The notes under the pieces are model-generated. The model had not been told where the DNA came from and searched no databases. It was given only the letters and a program-made list of their open reading frames with translations. 64,000 bases of DNA, taken from contig NZ_JH725022.1 of the NCBI RefSeq assembly GCF_000278135.1, positions 481,626 to 545,625 on the forward strand, given 5' to 3'. The DNA is from Candidatus Bartonella washoeensis Sb944nv. GTDB lineage: Bacteria; Pseudomonadota; Alphaproteobacteria; Rhizobiales; Rhizobiaceae. The translations under genes were made by a program, and so were the position numbers. Below, one piece after another: positions 10,127 through 20,713 of the stretch; the stretch's first letter is position 1; every line of letters starts with the position of its first letter.

Positions 10127-10426
10127 ATACTGTAATGATGAACACCTTTTTATTAATGTAATTATGACAAACGTAAAAAAATCTCTCTCTCATTGCTCAT
10201 ATTATAGATTTTTTTTCATGAGATGATTTATCTTGAGCATTTCATTCAAAAAAAAATCAAATATTTAGCGTTAAAAAAGACTATTCAATTTAAGTACGAA
10301 GAAGGTTTTAGATATCAAGAATACAAAAACAAAAAACTGTTATCATCATTGCTCTTATAAAAAAACCATATCCATATAATGAGGTACATATAAGAATTAA
10401 AATTTAAATAGGAATATTATTTAGAA
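10127..10426. other. Spacer between the duplicated units
   Basis: About 300 bases of AT-rich sequence with no open frame and no recognisable gene remnant. It may hold a promoter for copy 1, but no convincing -35/-10 pair was identified by eye. Confidence 0.5.
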
Positions 10427-11308
10427 ATAAACAGTCCGTCTAATTTGATATTTAATAAATATCAACTGTAAAATATTTTTTCATAATTTTATCATACGTT
10501 CCATCCAAACGGATTCCTTTTATTGCTTCATTAAATTTATTTTTAAGGTCATTATTATTTTTACGTATTGCAATCGCAATAGGAAATTTGGTCTCTTCCA
10601 GAGTTCCTAGAAGTTTGCAGCAATCTTTTCCTTCATTTTCAAGCCAGTTTAGAGCTTGTATTTTATCAACAATAACGACATCAAGTCGACGGCTCAAAAG
10701 ATCACGATTTACTTCTATTATTGTAGGATAGAGTTTAATATTTGCTCCTTCAGAAGCATAACGGTCTTCTGCGTATGCAGCTTGTGTTGTATTGGATTGG
10801 ACGCCAAGATTTTTACCTTTAAATGCTTCTGCTGAGATCTCTTTAATTTCTGAATCTTTAGTAACAATGACAGCGAGTGCTGTGTTATAATAGGGATCTG
10901 TAAAGTCAATCTTTTGTAAGCGCTCTTGTGTAGGTGCAAGGGAAGAAATGATCGCATCGTATTTTTTTGCAAGAAGACCGGGAATCATTCCTTCAAAGTT
11001 TTGAGTGATGAAAGTACACTCGACATTCATTTTTTTACAAAGTGCATAAGATATATCAATATCAAAACCTTGGAGTTTATTATTTGAGTCAATGTAACTA
11101 AATGGAGGGTAAGAAGCGTCACTTGCAATTTTTAGCATTTGAGCATTGGCAGATTGGGTGAACAGTGTTGTGCTTATTATAAGAGCTATTTTTAATAATT
11201 TCATTCTGTTCTCCTGTTGAATAAGCGCAAAAACGTGAGATTGTCATAAATTTTATAATATTTAAGTTCTTTGGGAGCAATCCAAAAATCTATGAGTGTC
11301 TATTTTGC
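10427..11308. repeat. Tandem duplication unit B (binding-protein gene)
   Basis: Second copy of the duplicated segment, same orientation as unit A. The 5' flanking match runs to about 11308 (ATGAGTGTCTATTTTG against ATGAGTGTTTATTTTG in unit A), after which similarity is lost. Confidence 0.8.
10452..11204 (-). CDS. Periplasmic amino-acid-binding protein, copy 2
   Basis: Tandem paralogue of the binding protein at 9270, also 250 residues, with an intact signal peptide (cleavage near SANA-Q) and the same DFTDPYY motif. It is the most upstream gene of the importer cluster. The reading frame is undamaged and substitutions are mostly conservative, so it looks functional rather than a decaying duplicate. 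No permease lies between the copies, so both probably feed the one membrane complex. Confidence 0.92.
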   Translation of the reverse strand: MKLLKIALIISTTLFTQSANAQMLKIASDASYPPFSYIDSNNKLQGFDIDISYALCKKMNVECTFITQNFEGMIPGLLAKKYDAIISSLAPTQERLQKIDFTDPYYNTALAVIVTKDSEIKEISAEAFKGKNLGVQSNTTQAAYAEDRYASEGANIKLYPTIIEVNRDLLSRRLDVVIVDKIQALNWLENEGKDCCKLLGTLEETKFPIAIAIRKNNNDLKNKFNEAIKGIRLDGTYDKIMKKYFTVDIY

Positions 11309-11917
11309 TATCATTACAAGAACATGAGTATCAAAGAAATATTCTGTTTTTATTAAATATATGAGTATGATGAACACAGAAAAAAATAAATATCTTGAAT
11401 ATACCGTAGATTGTTTGCAGAAAATGTTCCGTCTTTTCTATCGTATTCATGAAATTTAAAAATTTGTTCTTTTGACGGATACGCAAATTTTACTTGTAAA
11501 AAGAAGTATATCACCAATAAAAGGTTCTACCGAAGGTGTCTACTAATAGCCATACAAGGACCTTTCCTAGAATGCCTCATTATTTTGCGTAAAAAAACTT
11601 TAAGAGTGTGTCTCATCTTTTCACAAAATCTATAGAAGAGAGGGATAAAAGATATCAGGTGTATAGTTTCAAAATAGCACTTTGATTCCTTCTTTGCAAG
11701 GTTTTTGGAGAGGGGAGATTAGAGAGAAAAATTCTTATCATCGTTTAGTTTCTTTATGCGATAATGATTCTAAATTTGACATCAAATTATGAGAAATATG
11801 TTTAGATAGAATCATTGATCAAAGTTTATAAAAATACTGTTACTATAGAGCTATTTCATTATTCACAATAAAGCTTCAGTAAGATAAATTGAAATTTACT
11901 GATTGGTTGTTTATTTT
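11309..11917. other. Non-coding stretch upstream of the transporter and downstream of gltA
   Basis: About 0.6 kb without an open frame that looks coding on either strand. It holds the likely promoter region of the minus-strand transporter operon. Near 11890 there is an imperfect AT-rich inverted repeat (CAGTAA and TTACTG arms) just past the gltA stop, but it has no T-tract convincing enough to call a terminator. Confidence 0.5.
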
Positions 11918-13213
11918 TTAATTCATACGCTTATCTATAGGGACATATTCACGCGCTGCATAGCCTGTATAGAGTTGGCGTGGTCGACCAATTTTTTGCG
12001 CGGAATCCTCAATCATTTCTTTCCATTGTGCGACCCATCCGACACTGCGTGCTAATGCAAAAAGAACAGTAAACATTTCAGTTGGAAAGCCTAAAGCTTT
12101 TAGTGTAATGCCAGAATAGAAATCAACATTCGGATAAAGTCTTTTTTCAACAAAATATTCATCATTCAGGGCAATATTTTCAAGTTCTATAGCAATATCA
12201 AGAAGTGGATCATCTTGAATATTCAGTTCTTTTAAAACCTCATGGCAGGTTTGTTGCATGATTTTTGCGCGTGGATCATAATTTTTATAGACTCGATGAC
12301 CAAACCCCATAAGACGGAAAGGATCATTTTTATCTTTTGCACGAGCAATGAATTCAGGAATTCTTTTGACGGAACCTATTTCTTGTAACATTTTTAGGCA
12401 TGCTTCATTGGCTCCACCATGAGCTGGTCCCCAAAGGCATGCAACACCTGCTGCGATGCATGCAAATGGATTAGCTCCAGATGACCCAGCAAGACGTACA
12501 GTGGATGTAGAAGCATTTTGTTCATGATCTGCATGGAGAATAAAGATTCGATCCATAGCTCGAGTAAGCACTGGATTGATTTTATATTCTTCACAAGGAA
12601 CAGAAAAACACATACGCAGGAAATTGGCAGCATAACTCAAATCATTTCGCGGATAAACGAATGCCTGCCCAATACTATATTTATACGCCATAGCGGCAAG
12701 AGTTGGAACCTTTGAAATGAGACGAATAGAAGCGATCATTCTCTGTTGAGGATCTGTAATATCAATGGAGTCGTGATAGAATGCCGACATAGCTCCAAGA
12801 CATGCAACCATGACGGCCATAGGATGCGAGTCACGACGGAACCCTTGGAAGAATCGCGCAAACTGCTCATGTACCATTGTGTGTTGCATAATACGACGGT
12901 CAAAATCGATTTTTTCTTGTTTTGTTGGCAGTTCACCATAAAGTAAAAGATAGCAGCTTTCGAGAAAATCTCCTTTTTGAGCCAGTTGGTCGATAGGATA
13001 ACCACGATAAAGCAATATTCCTTTATCACCATCAATATAAGTAATTTTTGATTCACAAGAGGCAGTTGAGGTAAAACCAGGATCATAAGTAAAAGTATCT
13101 GTTTCTTTATAGAGAGAAGCAATTTCAATGACATCTGGACCTATAGTGCCTTTACGCACAGGTAGTTCTATTTCTTTACCATTCAGGGTAATATGTGCTT
13201 TATTCTCAGACAT
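11918..13213 (-). CDS. gltA: Citrate synthase GltA
   Basis: Type II hexameric citrate synthase, condensing oxaloacetate and acetyl-CoA at the entry of the TCA cycle. The 431-residue protein has the N-terminal beta domain typical of Gram-negative enzymes, the [14 protein letters not shown] segment, and the active-site histidine in [15 protein letters not shown] near residue 305. The conserved C-terminal Asp lies in NVDFYSG. Single gene, full length. This is the standard typing locus of Bartonella, which fits the genus assignment. Confidence 0.98.
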   Translation of the reverse strand: MSENKAHITLNGKEIELPVRKGTIGPDVIEIASLYKETDTFTYDPGFTSTASCESKITYIDGDKGILLYRGYPIDQLAQKGDFLESCYLLLYGELPTKQEKIDFDRRIMQHTMVHEQFARFFQGFRRDSHPMAVMVACLGAMSAFYHDSIDITDPQQRMIASIRLISKVPTLAAMAYKYSIGQAFVYPRNDLSYAANFLRMCFSVPCEEYKINPVLTRAMDRIFILHADHEQNASTSTVRLAGSSGANPFACIAAGVACLWGPAHGGANEACLKMLQEIGSVKRIPEFIARAKDKNDPFRLMGFGHRVYKNYDPRAKIMQQTCHEVLKELNIQDDPLLDIAIELENIALNDEYFVEKRLYPNVDFYSGITLKALGFPTEMFTVLFALARSVGWVAQWKEMIEDSAQKIGRPRQLYTGYAAREYVPIDKRMN

Positions 13214-13477
13214 TAGATATTCCTTTCAGATCCTTCGCACTAAAAATCAAGATGCCGCTTCATCAGATAGGCAGGTATGTAACGGAAGCTTTTTCTAACT
13301 ATGTTGAGGATAGATTTACTCTAAAAGTTGGCTCATGCAATCTAAAAATATTTTTTATTTGTAATTTTACCAAATATGTAGTTCGACTACTTAAGAGAGA
13401 AAATGGCTTCAATTTGCGTCGAGGCATCTGTCTTTAAATAGCCATTTCTAAAATCTACTTAGCCTAGGTATATATAT

Positions 13478-14905
13478 TTAAACTGCAGTTTTGACAAGTT
13501 GGTCATTGATACGGTTGAGAGATTCATCGCGTCCCAATAAAACCAAAACATCAAAAACTCCTGGTGATGTTGCACGTCCTGTGAGAGCAGCCCGAAGTGG
13601 TTGGGCAACAGCTCCCAATTTTAGATCTTGTGTCTGTGCATAATATCGAAGAGTTTCATCCAACGTTTTTGCATCCCAATTGGGGCAGGCTTTTAGGATA
13701 AGATAGATACCTTCTAAGAAGGTTTGTCCATTTTGGGCTAAGATGCTTTGCGCTTTTTCATCAAGAGGTAACGGCCGTTGCCTAAAAATGAAGGAGGCAT
13801 TGTCAATGAGTTCACAGAGTGTTTTAGAACGTTCTTTTAAATGTGGTATAGCTGCTAAAAATTGATCACGACGCTGTTGATCAAGCCTTTTAATTATTTC
13901 TAATCCACCTTCAATTTCTGGCAAAATGTTAAGAGCAGCATCAAAAAGATCTTGATCTGAACTCATACGTATATAATGTCCATTGATGGCATCGAGTTTT
14001 TTGAAATCAAAACGAGCCGCACCTTTATTGATATCATCAATATCAAACCAAGAAATCATATCTTCGATTGAAATTAATTCGTCATCACCATGGCTCCAAC
14101 CTAGACGAACGAGGTAATTGCGCAAAGCAGCAGGAAGATATCCCATTGCCCGATAGGCATTAACACCTAATGCGCCATGGCGTTTTGATAATTTTGCACC
14201 GTTTTCACCATGGATAAGTGGAATATGTGCCATAACAGGGATATTCCACCCCATTGCATTGAAAATAATTGTTTGACGGGCTGCATTTGTAAGGTGATCA
14301 TCACCACGTATGACGTGTGTTACTCCCATATCATGATCATCAACGACAACAGCATGCATGTAGGTCGGCGAGCCATCTGAACGCAAAATAATAAAATCAT
14401 CCAGATCTTTATTGGGGAAGTGAACGTCACCTTGGACTCGATCATGCACAATTGTTTCTCCATCTTGTGGAGCTTTGATACGAATAACAGGTTTGACGCC
14501 TTCAGGAGCTTCAGAAATATCACGGTTGCGCCAACGTCCATCATAACGTGGTGGACGGCCTTCTGCGCGTGCATTCTCACGCATTTCAGCTAATTCTTCA
14601 GGTGAAGCATAGCAATAGTAAGCTTTGCCGTTTTTTACCAATTGTTCAGCAACTTGCCGATGACGTTCTGCGCGTTCGAATTGCGAAATAGGGACACCAT
14701 CATAGCTAAGCCCCATCCAGTGTAAGCCATCTATAATAGCTTTTACAGCTACCTCCGTTGAGCGTTCTCGATCTGTATCTTCAATACGGAGAAGCATTTT
14801 TCCACCAGTATGTTTTGCATAAAGCCAATTAAAAAGTGCAGTACGGGCACTTCCAATATGAAGAAAGCCAGTGGGGGATGGGGCAAAACGGGTAATGACG
14901 GTCAC
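13478..14905 (-). CDS. gltX: Glutamyl-tRNA synthetase, first copy
   Basis: Class I aminoacyl-tRNA synthetase of 475 residues charging tRNA-Glu. The HIGH-type motif is [20 protein letters not shown] at the N-terminus and the KMSKS-type motif is [10 protein letters not shown] near residue 245. The anticodon-binding all-helical domain fills the C-terminus. A second, clearly paralogous glutamyl-tRNA synthetase is at 23893. In organisms with two copies one may be relaxed for tRNA-Gln (with GatCAB amidation); sequence alone does not show which. It is divergent from comEC. Confidence 0.95.
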   Translation of the reverse strand: MTVITRFAPSPTGFLHIGSARTALFNWLYAKHTGGKMLLRIEDTDRERSTEVAVKAIIDGLHWMGLSYDGVPISQFERAERHRQVAEQLVKNGKAYYCYASPEELAEMRENARAEGRPPRYDGRWRNRDISEAPEGVKPVIRIKAPQDGETIVHDRVQGDVHFPNKDLDDFIILRSDGSPTYMHAVVVDDHDMGVTHVIRGDDHLTNAARQTIIFNAMGWNIPVMAHIPLIHGENGAKLSKRHGALGVNAYRAMGYLPAALRNYLVRLGWSHGDDELISIEDMISWFDIDDINKGAARFDFKKLDAINGHYIRMSSDQDLFDAALNILPEIEGGLEIIKRLDQQRRDQFLAAIPHLKERSKTLCELIDNASFIFRQRPLPLDEKAQSILAQNGQTFLEGIYLILKACPNWDAKTLDETLRYYAQTQDLKLGAVAQPLRAALTGRATSPGVFDVLVLLGRDESLNRINDQLVKTAV

Positions 14906-15021
14906 GGATATCTTCCTCTAAGTTAATTAAGACGTTATTATGGAACTTTATGGAAGGCTTATGTTAGCATAGGTAAAAGAGTGTGCAATAGCCGCGTTGC
15001 AAGTAAAGTGGGGGGATGCGG

Positions 15022-17289
15022 ATGTTAAATAAAAATAAAGTTAAGGATGATTTATCAAGAAGGGTTTTGTTAGAAAGAAAGAAATTGGATCGGGTATGCC
15101 AAGATGCGCTCTCTACTCTTAATGGTATAAAGAATACTAGTTGTAACAAACAAAAGCTTTCTCTATTTAAGCCTTTAAAAAAAGCAATCATTTTTTGCTG
15201 GGAGTGGTTGGTAGAGTGCATAAATAGAGAAATTTCTTTAGGACTTCTTTTTTTATTAGTTTTAGTATTTTTTTCCACAGGCATTATTTGTTATTTTAAT
15301 TTAGAGCGAGAGCCGAGTTGGGAGCAATTTTCTGTACTGGTGAGTATATTCCTTGGAATATTGTACATTTTACGTTTCTATCGGGGAATATGGATTATCA
15401 CTGGATTGCTGTGTTGTATTATATTAGGCGCTTTAGCTGCAAAAATAGAAACGTGGCGTATATCTACACTAATGTTGAGCCATGATATTGTCACGACCTT
15501 AACGGGAAGGATTATTTCTATTGAGTCGATGCAAAGAGGGGGATTTCGTTTAGTTCTAGATATTTTGAGTACAGAAAAGCCAGCATTACGCCATGGACCT
15601 CATCGTATTCGTTTATCAGCAAGACACTTGCCATATGGATTAGCGATCGGTGATGGGCTATATGGAAGGGCAAAAATTCGTGCATTATCTGGGCCTGTGC
15701 GTCCAGGAGGTTACGATTTTAGTTTTCATAATTATTTTAAAGGAATTGGTGCACAGGGAATTTATTTGGGAAAACCAATCAAAATATCAGTTTCACGGCC
15801 TGATACGATATTGGGTAGAGTTCTACAGAAAATTGAAAATTTACGAACGAACATGACTCAAAGAATCAGTATGGCGCTGAACGGCGAAAAAGGGAGTATT
15901 GCCGCTGCCCTCATAACAGGACAGCGAGGTGGTATTTCAAATAATGTAAATGAAGCATTACGTATTGCTGGTTTAGCACATATTTTATCAATATCAGGGT
16001 TACATATGGCTCTGTTGAGCGGTATGGTTCTTATCAGCATCCGTAGTTTTTTAGCACTTTTTACAGTTTTCTCATCCTATTATTCTGCTAAAAAGTTCGC
16101 TGCCATTGCCGCATTAATGACTACAGCTTTTTACTTGCTGTTGTCAGGTGGGGCTGTATCAGCACAAAGAAGTTTTGTGATGATTGCTGTTATGTTGGTT
16201 GCTGTATTATGTAATCGTTCTGCTTTAACAATGCGTAATTTCGCTATTGCAGGTTTGATAACTTTAGCTATTACTCCACATGAAATATTAGGCCCCAGCT
16301 TTCAAATGTCTTTTTCTGCCACTGCAGCTTTGATTGCTTTTTTTGATTGGTGGAGTGGGCGATTATCTTTTCGTATAAGAAAAACAACACCATTTTATGT
16401 TGGAGGTAGAATGGTTCACTTTGCTTTCTTATCGGTGATTTCAACATGCGCATCTTCGCTGGTAGCAGGTGCTTCCAGTGGAGTTTACGCTGCTTATCAT
16501 TTTTCCAATATTGCACTCCTTAGCATTATCAGCAATGCTTTAGCTTTGCCTGTTATATCAATACTCATCATACCCTTTGGATTAATAGCGGTACTCGCAA
16601 TGCTTTTGGGTTTTGAATGGTTTCCTTTACAAATTATGGGTTTTGGTATTGCTCTTGTCACAAAAATTGCTTACGCTGTAAAAGCCATTTCTCCTACTTT
16701 CAATCCCGGATTCATGCCGTTATCTGCGTTGGTTTTATTTAGTATAGGTTTGGCTGGGCTTACTTTTTGCAAAACATCCATCAGGTTCTTTTTTAGTCTG
16801 TTTATTTTAATTGGTGTTTATGCTTGCTTGGCGCACTCTCCTGTACAACTTATTATAGCAGACAATATGAGTGTTGTGGGCGTCATCAATGATAAAAAGC
16901 TCTACATTGATCGTTATCATATTTCTCAGTTTACAACATCTATATGGAAAAATTCGTTTCGCGTAAATGAGACGATCAAGCCAACGAAATACGGTCCTTC
17001 TTTTAGTGGACAGTTTGTTTGTGATGATCATATTTGTACGTCCTTATTAGAAAATGGATTAAAAGTCATTGTTTTGCACGAAAAAACAGATCAATGTGTA
17101 GAGGCAGATGTTGTAATTAAGACATTTGCAATGAGTGATCAAACATGCACAAAGAAGACGCAAATAACATTTACGCCTCAACAATTGTTATTACGAGGAA
17201 GCGTCATGATGGCCAAAAACGGAGATATCATTTGGTCTTCTAGGGGGGTCCATAGGCCATGGAATATACACAGGCAGTATTCACAATAA
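15022..17289 (+). CDS. comEC: ComEC/Rec2 family DNA-uptake channel protein
   Basis: Polytopic inner-membrane protein of the competence family that carries single-stranded DNA into the cytoplasm in transformable bacteria. Of 755 residues, about 60-250 hold the first membrane helices and the DUF4131-like soluble part. Residues 280-560 hold the Competence domain, with the typical HILSISGLHMALLSG and GGAVSAQRSFVM segments. The C-terminal part is short, and I see no HxHxDH metallo-beta-lactamase motif. Start ATG 15022 lies six bases after a run of six G's; ATG 15016 is too close to it. Whether the strain is competent is not shown by this gene alone. Confidence 0.9.
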   Translation: MLNKNKVKDDLSRRVLLERKKLDRVCQDALSTLNGIKNTSCNKQKLSLFKPLKKAIIFCWEWLVECINREISLGLLFLLVLVFFSTGIICYFNLEREPSWEQFSVLVSIFLGILYILRFYRGIWIITGLLCCIILGALAAKIETWRISTLMLSHDIVTTLTGRIISIESMQRGGFRLVLDILSTEKPALRHGPHRIRLSARHLPYGLAIGDGLYGRAKIRALSGPVRPGGYDFSFHNYFKGIGAQGIYLGKPIKISVSRPDTILGRVLQKIENLRTNMTQRISMALNGEKGSIAAALITGQRGGISNNVNEALRIAGLAHILSISGLHMALLSGMVLISIRSFLALFTVFSSYYSAKKFAAIAALMTTAFYLLLSGGAVSAQRSFVMIAVMLVAVLCNRSALTMRNFAIAGLITLAITPHEILGPSFQMSFSATAALIAFFDWWSGRLSFRIRKTTPFYVGGRMVHFAFLSVISTCASSLVAGASSGVYAAYHFSNIALLSIISNALALPVISILIIPFGLIAVLAMLLGFEWFPLQIMGFGIALVTKIAYAVKAISPTFNPGFMPLSALVLFSIGLAGLTFCKTSIRFFFSLFILIGVYACLAHSPVQLIIADNMSVVGVINDKKLYIDRYHISQFTTSIWKNSFRVNETIKPTKYGPSFSGQFVCDDHICTSLLENGLKVIVLHEKTDQCVEADVVIKTFAMSDQTCTKKTQITFTPQQLLLRGSVMMAKNGDIIWSSRGVHRPWNIHRQYSQ

Positions 17290-17678
17290 ATGCACAATTT
17301 ATTGGAATCTCTTAATTGCAGGCACAAAAAGAAGAGAAAACGATAGCAACATTTTTTGCTTATACTTCATTTTCTCATAATGCAGGAGGGACATTAATTT
17401 TATCAGAACTAACCAATGTTTAACATTCTGAAAAGATAGATGATTTTTCGATATTTCCATCGCTTATAATTTTGTAAATTGAGCATGGAATATACAAAAA
17501 ATTTTTAAAAGAGCTAAAATTATTAATTATTCTGTTTTATTACTATCATATAAGTTAAAAAAATGTTCTTTCAGCCAAAAGATGGTGAATAAATTTATGA
17601 TGAATTGGGGTAATAGACTACTTTTTGTTATCAATTTGTGATGAAATATCGTTAATTCGTAAAAGGGCAATGTGATTC
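17290..17678. other. Intergenic region between comEC and rpiA
   Basis: An AT-rich gap of 389 bases. A perfect eight-base inverted repeat (CAATAAAT and ATTTATTG) lies just after the comEC stop but lacks a T-tract. No coding remnant was recognised; in particular I see no trace of lexA, which follows comEC in many Rhizobiales. Confidence 0.45.
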
Positions 17679-18383
17679 ATGGATGTTCAGCAGTTAAAAA
17701 AAATGGCGGCCACTAAAGCACTTGAGTTTGTTCGAGATGATATGAGACTTGGTATAGGAACTGGTTCTACAGCAAATGAATTTATTCGCCTTCTTGGTGA
17801 ACGTGTTGCGAATGGTTTGCGGGTGACAGGTGTCGCTACTTCACAGTATTCTGAACAGCTTTGCCATAAGTTTGGGGTACCTATTGCTACTTTAGAGCAA
17901 ATGCCTGAGCTTGATCTTACTATTGATGGCGCGGATGAAATTGGTCCAAAATTGACTCTCATTAAAGGCGGAGGTGGAGCATTATTACGTGAAAAAATTG
18001 TAGCGACTGCATCTCGTACGATGCTTGTTATCGCGGATGAAACAAAGATAGTAAAAACGCTTGGTGCTTTTGCCTTGCCAATTGAAGTGAATCCGTTTGG
18101 TTTGCATGCTACACGCAGAGCCATCGAGAAAGCAGCTGAGGGGTTAGGGCTTTCTGGGGAAATCACATTACGAATGAATGGAGAGAATCCTTTTGAAACA
18201 GATGGTGGTCATTTTATTCTTGATGCATCTTGGGGGCGCATTTTGCAGCCAAAATTATTATCGGATGCGCTTCTTGCAATTCCTGGGGTTGTCGAGCATG
18301 GTCTCTTCTTAGGATTGGCTTCGCGTGCAATCGTGGCGATGGCAAATGGTCCAATAAAAGTTTTAGAAACGTTTGATTTTTAA
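17679..18383 (+). CDS. rpiA: Ribose-5-phosphate isomerase A
   Basis: RpiA interconverts ribose 5-phosphate and ribulose 5-phosphate in the non-oxidative pentose phosphate pathway. The 234-residue cytosolic protein has the phosphate loop [11 protein letters not shown], the catalytic-site segment [10 protein letters not shown] and the [11 protein letters not shown] loop. It is followed by a DUF2059 gene and gor, an order I believe is common in related Rhizobiales. Full length. Confidence 0.97.
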   Translation: MDVQQLKKMAATKALEFVRDDMRLGIGTGSTANEFIRLLGERVANGLRVTGVATSQYSEQLCHKFGVPIATLEQMPELDLTIDGADEIGPKLTLIKGGGGALLREKIVATASRTMLVIADETKIVKTLGAFALPIEVNPFGLHATRRAIEKAAEGLGLSGEITLRMNGENPFETDGGHFILDASWGRILQPKLLSDALLAIPGVVEHGLFLGLASRAIVAMANGPIKVLETFDF

Positions 18384-18490
18384 AGAAGATAGTTTACATG
18401 TCACTATATTAGCACAATAAAAGGGGACGTTGAAAGTTTTGGATAGAATAGCAAATTTGAATTATAATTAATTATCGGGGTAATCATTAA

Positions 18491-19048
18491 ATGAAAAAAA
18501 TATTTTCTTTTCGGCGTGTTATAGCATATTTGGGTGCAGTTGCCATTTTGGTTGTGAATATTGGAATAGTGCAGGCGCAAGGTGTGAGCAATCAGCATTT
18601 AATTTCAGCGAGAAAGGCTATCAATGCTATTCATGCAACGGATCAATTTGATAGCTTTTTACCGACAGCTGCACGTGATCTCAAAAATGAACTCATAGGT
18701 GACGACCCCAATTTGGCAACGGCTATTTCTGAGATTGTTGATAAGCAAGCGCTTGCTTTGGTTAAACGGCGTTCTGATTTAGAAAAAGAAATTGCTCAGG
18801 TATATGCAAAATATTTTACTCAGGAAGAGCTTGATGCAATCACGGCATTTTATAATTCCGATACCGGTAAAAAGTTTTTGACAGAAGTTCCGAGTATTGC
18901 GCGTGATGCTTATTCTACATTTGATTCATGGCGTTCTACTATTATGCAGGATCTTGTAAAAAATGTGAAGAAAGAGATGTCTGAAACACTTAATCTGGAA
19001 AATTCTATTACGCCTACGAAATCTGGTTCTTCAAAAAAATCCAAATAG
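18491..19048 (+). CDS. Exported DUF2059 domain protein
   Basis: A 185-residue protein with a signal peptide (about residues 1-32, cleavage near VQAQ) and a DUF2059 helical domain. The characteristic segment is YAKYFTQEELDAITAFYNS, followed by GKKFL. It should act in the periplasm; no biochemical role is known to me for this family. The C-terminus is lysine- and serine-rich. It sits between rpiA and gor on the same strand, with a GGGG ribosome binding site. Function is not assigned. Confidence 0.85.
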   Translation: MKKIFSFRRVIAYLGAVAILVVNIGIVQAQGVSNQHLISARKAINAIHATDQFDSFLPTAARDLKNELIGDDPNLATAISEIVDKQALALVKRRSDLEKEIAQVYAKYFTQEELDAITAFYNSDTGKKFLTEVPSIARDAYSTFDSWRSTIMQDLVKNVKKEMSETLNLENSITPTKSGSSKKSK

Positions 19049-19247
19049 CTTGATTGATATCATTACAATAATGAATGGTTCCTTTTTTATTTTTTTAAAT
19101 GGTGGTTTCCCAGCTGTTTTTAATAAAAGGAGGTCTTTTTTAAGATATTGTTTTATATAAGAAAATGATACTCAAAAATAAAAAGAACTTATCATTTGAT
19201 AATAAAACAAGAACCTTTTGTTATAGATGCGTAAGAAGGAATATTGT

Positions 19248-20639
19248 GTGGAATCTTTTGACTTTGATTTATTTGTTATTGGAAGCGGTTCTGGTGGGGT
19301 GCGCGCTGCGCGCCTTGCTGGAGAACTTGGTAAGCGTGTTGCTATAGCAGAAGAATATCGTATAGGGGGGACTTGTGTCATTCGCGGTTGTGTTCCCAAA
19401 AAATTATATGTTTATGCGTCACAATATGCACAAGAGTTCAGGAAAAGCATTGGTTTTGGATGGAAATACGCTGATCCAATTTTTAGCTGGGAAAAATTGG
19501 TTATGGCTAAAAATAACGAAATATTAAGATTAGAGGAGCTTTATCGCAAGGGATTGGAAAATAATAATGTTCATATTTATGAAAGTCGTGCTGTTTTCGT
19601 GGATGATCATACATTAGAGCTTTCTGTGACAGGTGAGCAGGTAAGAGCAGAAAAAATTCTGATCGCGACGGGAGCAAAAATTGCTCCAAATACTTCAATA
19701 AAAGGCAGCGATTTATGTCTTACTTCTAATGAAATTTTTGATCTTGAAAAACTACCAAGATCAATAGTCATTGTTGGTGGTGGATATATTGGGGTTGAAT
19801 TTGCTAATATTTTTCATGGATTAGGTGTAAAAACGACGCTCCTTCATCGGGGTGATTTAATCCTTCGTAATTTTGATTATGATTTGCGACAGTTACTTAG
19901 TGATGCAATGATTGAGAAGGGGATTTCTATTATTTATGGGGCAACAGTCTCTCAAGTTCAGTCTACAGGAAATTGTTATGATGTTGTTTTATCAAGTGGG
20001 CAAACAATCAATGTTGATCAAGTTATGTTGGCCACGGGACGTGTACCAAACACAACAGGCTTAGGGCTTGAGCGAGCAGGCGTTAAATTGAATGAATGTG
20101 GTGCAGTTGTTGTTGATGACAAGATGACAACAAATGTACCCCATATTTGGGCAGTTGGTGATGTAACGGGCCATGTTCAATTGACCCCTGTTGCGATCCA
20201 TGATGCAATGTGTTTCGTTAAGACTGCGTTTGAGAATATTCCCACCACGCCTGATTATGATTTAATTACGACAGCTGTTTTTTCTCAGCCGGAGATTGGG
20301 ACAGTTGGTCTTTCAGAAGAAGAAGCGGTACGTCGTTATAAGCGTGTTGAAATTTATCGTACAGTTTTCCGTCCTATGCGCAATGTTCTTTCCGGTAGTT
20401 CAGAAAAAATGTTTATGAAGCTTATCGTTGATGGTGAAAGTCGTATTGTTGTGGGGGCCCATATTTTGGGAGAAAACGCTGGTGAGATGGCACAGCTTAT
20501 TGGGATATCTCTTAAGGGGAAGCTAACCAAAGATGTTTTTGATCAAACGATGGCTGTGCATCCAACGATGGCAGAAGAACTGGTAACGATGTATAAACCA
20601 AGTTATGTATATGAAAATGGGAAAAAAGTAGAAATGTGA
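19248..20639 (+). CDS. gor: Glutathione-disulfide reductase
   Basis: FAD-dependent pyridine nucleotide-disulfide oxidoreductase that regenerates reduced glutathione with NADPH. Of 463 residues, the FAD site [14 protein letters not shown] is at the N-terminus. The redox-active pair is in [13 protein letters not shown], the NADPH site is [13 protein letters not shown], and the C-terminal dimer domain carries the active-site histidine in [10 protein letters not shown] choose GTG 19248 as start because AAGGA lies seven bases upstream. The in-frame ATG at 19227 has no ribosome binding site and adds seven residues. Confidence 0.95.
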   Translation: MESFDFDLFVIGSGSGGVRAARLAGELGKRVAIAEEYRIGGTCVIRGCVPKKLYVYASQYAQEFRKSIGFGWKYADPIFSWEKLVMAKNNEILRLEELYRKGLENNNVHIYESRAVFVDDHTLELSVTGEQVRAEKILIATGAKIAPNTSIKGSDLCLTSNEIFDLEKLPRSIVIVGGGYIGVEFANIFHGLGVKTTLLHRGDLILRNFDYDLRQLLSDAMIEKGISIIYGATVSQVQSTGNCYDVVLSSGQTINVDQVMLATGRVPNTTGLGLERAGVKLNECGAVVVDDKMTTNVPHIWAVGDVTGHVQLTPVAIHDAMCFVKTAFENIPTTPDYDLITTAVFSQPEIGTVGLSEEEAVRRYKRVEIYRTVFRPMRNVLSGSSEKMFMKLIVDGESRIVVGAHILGENAGEMAQLIGISLKGKLTKDVFDQTMAVHPTMAEELVTMYKPSYVYENGKKVEM

Positions 20640-20713
20640 ACAGTGGTTACTGTAAACAGCAAAGCTTTATTTATAAAATAAGCTGTGAGCTTTTAACCTC
20701 TAGAGAGATTGCA

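Noticed and set aside
13195..13437. 80-codon plus-strand frame overlapping the gltA start
   Set aside because: It begins antisense to gltA, has no ribosome binding site and no protein-like pattern; it is probably upstream non-coding sequence.
17284..17305. Inverted repeat after comEC as a terminator
   Set aside because: The stem is AT-only and no T-tract follows, so stability and position do not support termination.
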